Source: Aeromonas veronii bv. veronii
GTDB taxonomy: Bacteria > Pseudomonadota > Gammaproteobacteria > Enterobacterales > Aeromonadaceae
DNA: 64,000 nt
Direction of reading: 5' to 3'
Assembly: GCF_000820225.1 (NCBI RefSeq)
Contig: NZ_CDDK01000018.1
Coordinates: 1 to 64,000 of the forward strand
The notes under the pieces are model-generated. The model did no database searches. It was not told where the DNA came from and worked only from the letters and a program-made list of their open reading frames with translations. The position numbers and the translations under genes are program-made. Below are positions 63,944 through 64,000 of the stretch, one piece after another (positions within the stretch are counted from its first letter, which is position 1; every line of letters starts with the position of its first letter).

Positions 63944-64000
63944 ATGAAACGACATCTTCGCTTCCTGCAGGCCGCGCTGGCGACCTTACTGCTCTGGTGT
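63944..64000 (+). CDS. Exported protein, cut by the window edge
   Basis: Only the first 19 codons are visible: MKRHLRFLQAALATLLLWC, a typical signal peptide start. It lies 29 bases after the glutaminase gene. By position it could be a DUF2884/YggN-type protein, which often follows trmB-yggL, but the visible part cannot show that. An ATG at 63926 is an alternative start. Confidence 0.5.
   Translation, partial: MKRHLRFLQAALATLLLWC

Overview
This window is almost certainly a chromosomal segment of an Aeromonas species. The DNA is GC-rich. The gene order rlmA / crp-yhfA / prkB-yheU / yheT / yheV-slyD, dnaB-alr-yjbQ and trmB-yggL-glutaminase is of gammaproteobacterial type. The large secreted chitinases and a GlyGly-CTERM nuclease fit an organism with strong type II secretion. 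No phage, IS element, integrase or CRISPR array was recognised. The species call is inference; the gene calls rest on motifs read directly from the translated sequence.

Layout. 1-9.6 kb: housekeeping genes (rlmA, crp, OsmC-like yhfA, lipoproteins, prkB, yheU, yheT, cheV, yheV, slyD) with a diguanylate cyclase gene wedged between yheU and yheT. 10-15.2 kb: a Tim44-like membrane protein, dnaB, alr, yjbQ and pepE; the last 20 codons of dnaB are present again as a diverged copy between dnaB and alr. 15.4-16.8 kb: an EEP-family lipoprotein preceded by a perfect CRP half-site pair. 17-25.3 kb: a heme acquisition region (hmuTUV, hutX-hutZ, ChaN-like lipoprotein, TonB-dependent heme receptor) with Fur-box-like sites. 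25.5-32.5 kb: an MFS transporter, a HExxH protein with a DUF2975/XRE pair, and a giant symporter-type hybrid histidine kinase. 32.7-45 kb and 49-52.2 kb: the chitin region. 45.8-46.4 kb: five tRNA-Ala genes. 46.5-48.7 kb: an ExeM/NucH-type nuclease. 52.4-64 kb: a second cheV, tesA, the ybbA-ybbP transporter, an epimerase, a CSS-type EAL phosphodiesterase, an aminotransferase, trmB, yggL, a glutaminase and the start of a further gene.

The standout is the chitin region. Three separate c-di-GMP-I (GEMM) riboswitch aptamers precede three chitinase transcription units: a ChiA-type GH18 chitinase; a paralogous GH18 followed by an M66 (StcE/TagA-like) metalloprotease with chitin-binding domains and a GH19 chitinase; and a third, larger GH18 chitinase. 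Between the first two units, on the opposite strand, sits a GAF-GGDEF diguanylate cyclase with a good CRP site about 90 bp upstream of its likely promoter. The two paralogous chitinase leaders also share a hairpin that buries the ribosome-binding site, and the second leader has a terminator hairpin that competes with the aptamer. I infer a local circuit: cAMP-CRP to diguanylate cyclase to c-di-GMP to riboswitches to chitinases and mucinase. The window also carries a CSS-type EAL phosphodiesterase and another diguanylate cyclase.

Other points of note: a 39-residue protein gene next to the chitin operon with two CRP sites and a 14-bp perfect palindrome upstream; a 13-bp tandem repeat ending exactly at a lipoprotein start codon; a pair of 16-bp inverted arms upstream of the DUF2975/XRE operon; and a likely minus-strand small RNA before the MFS gene.
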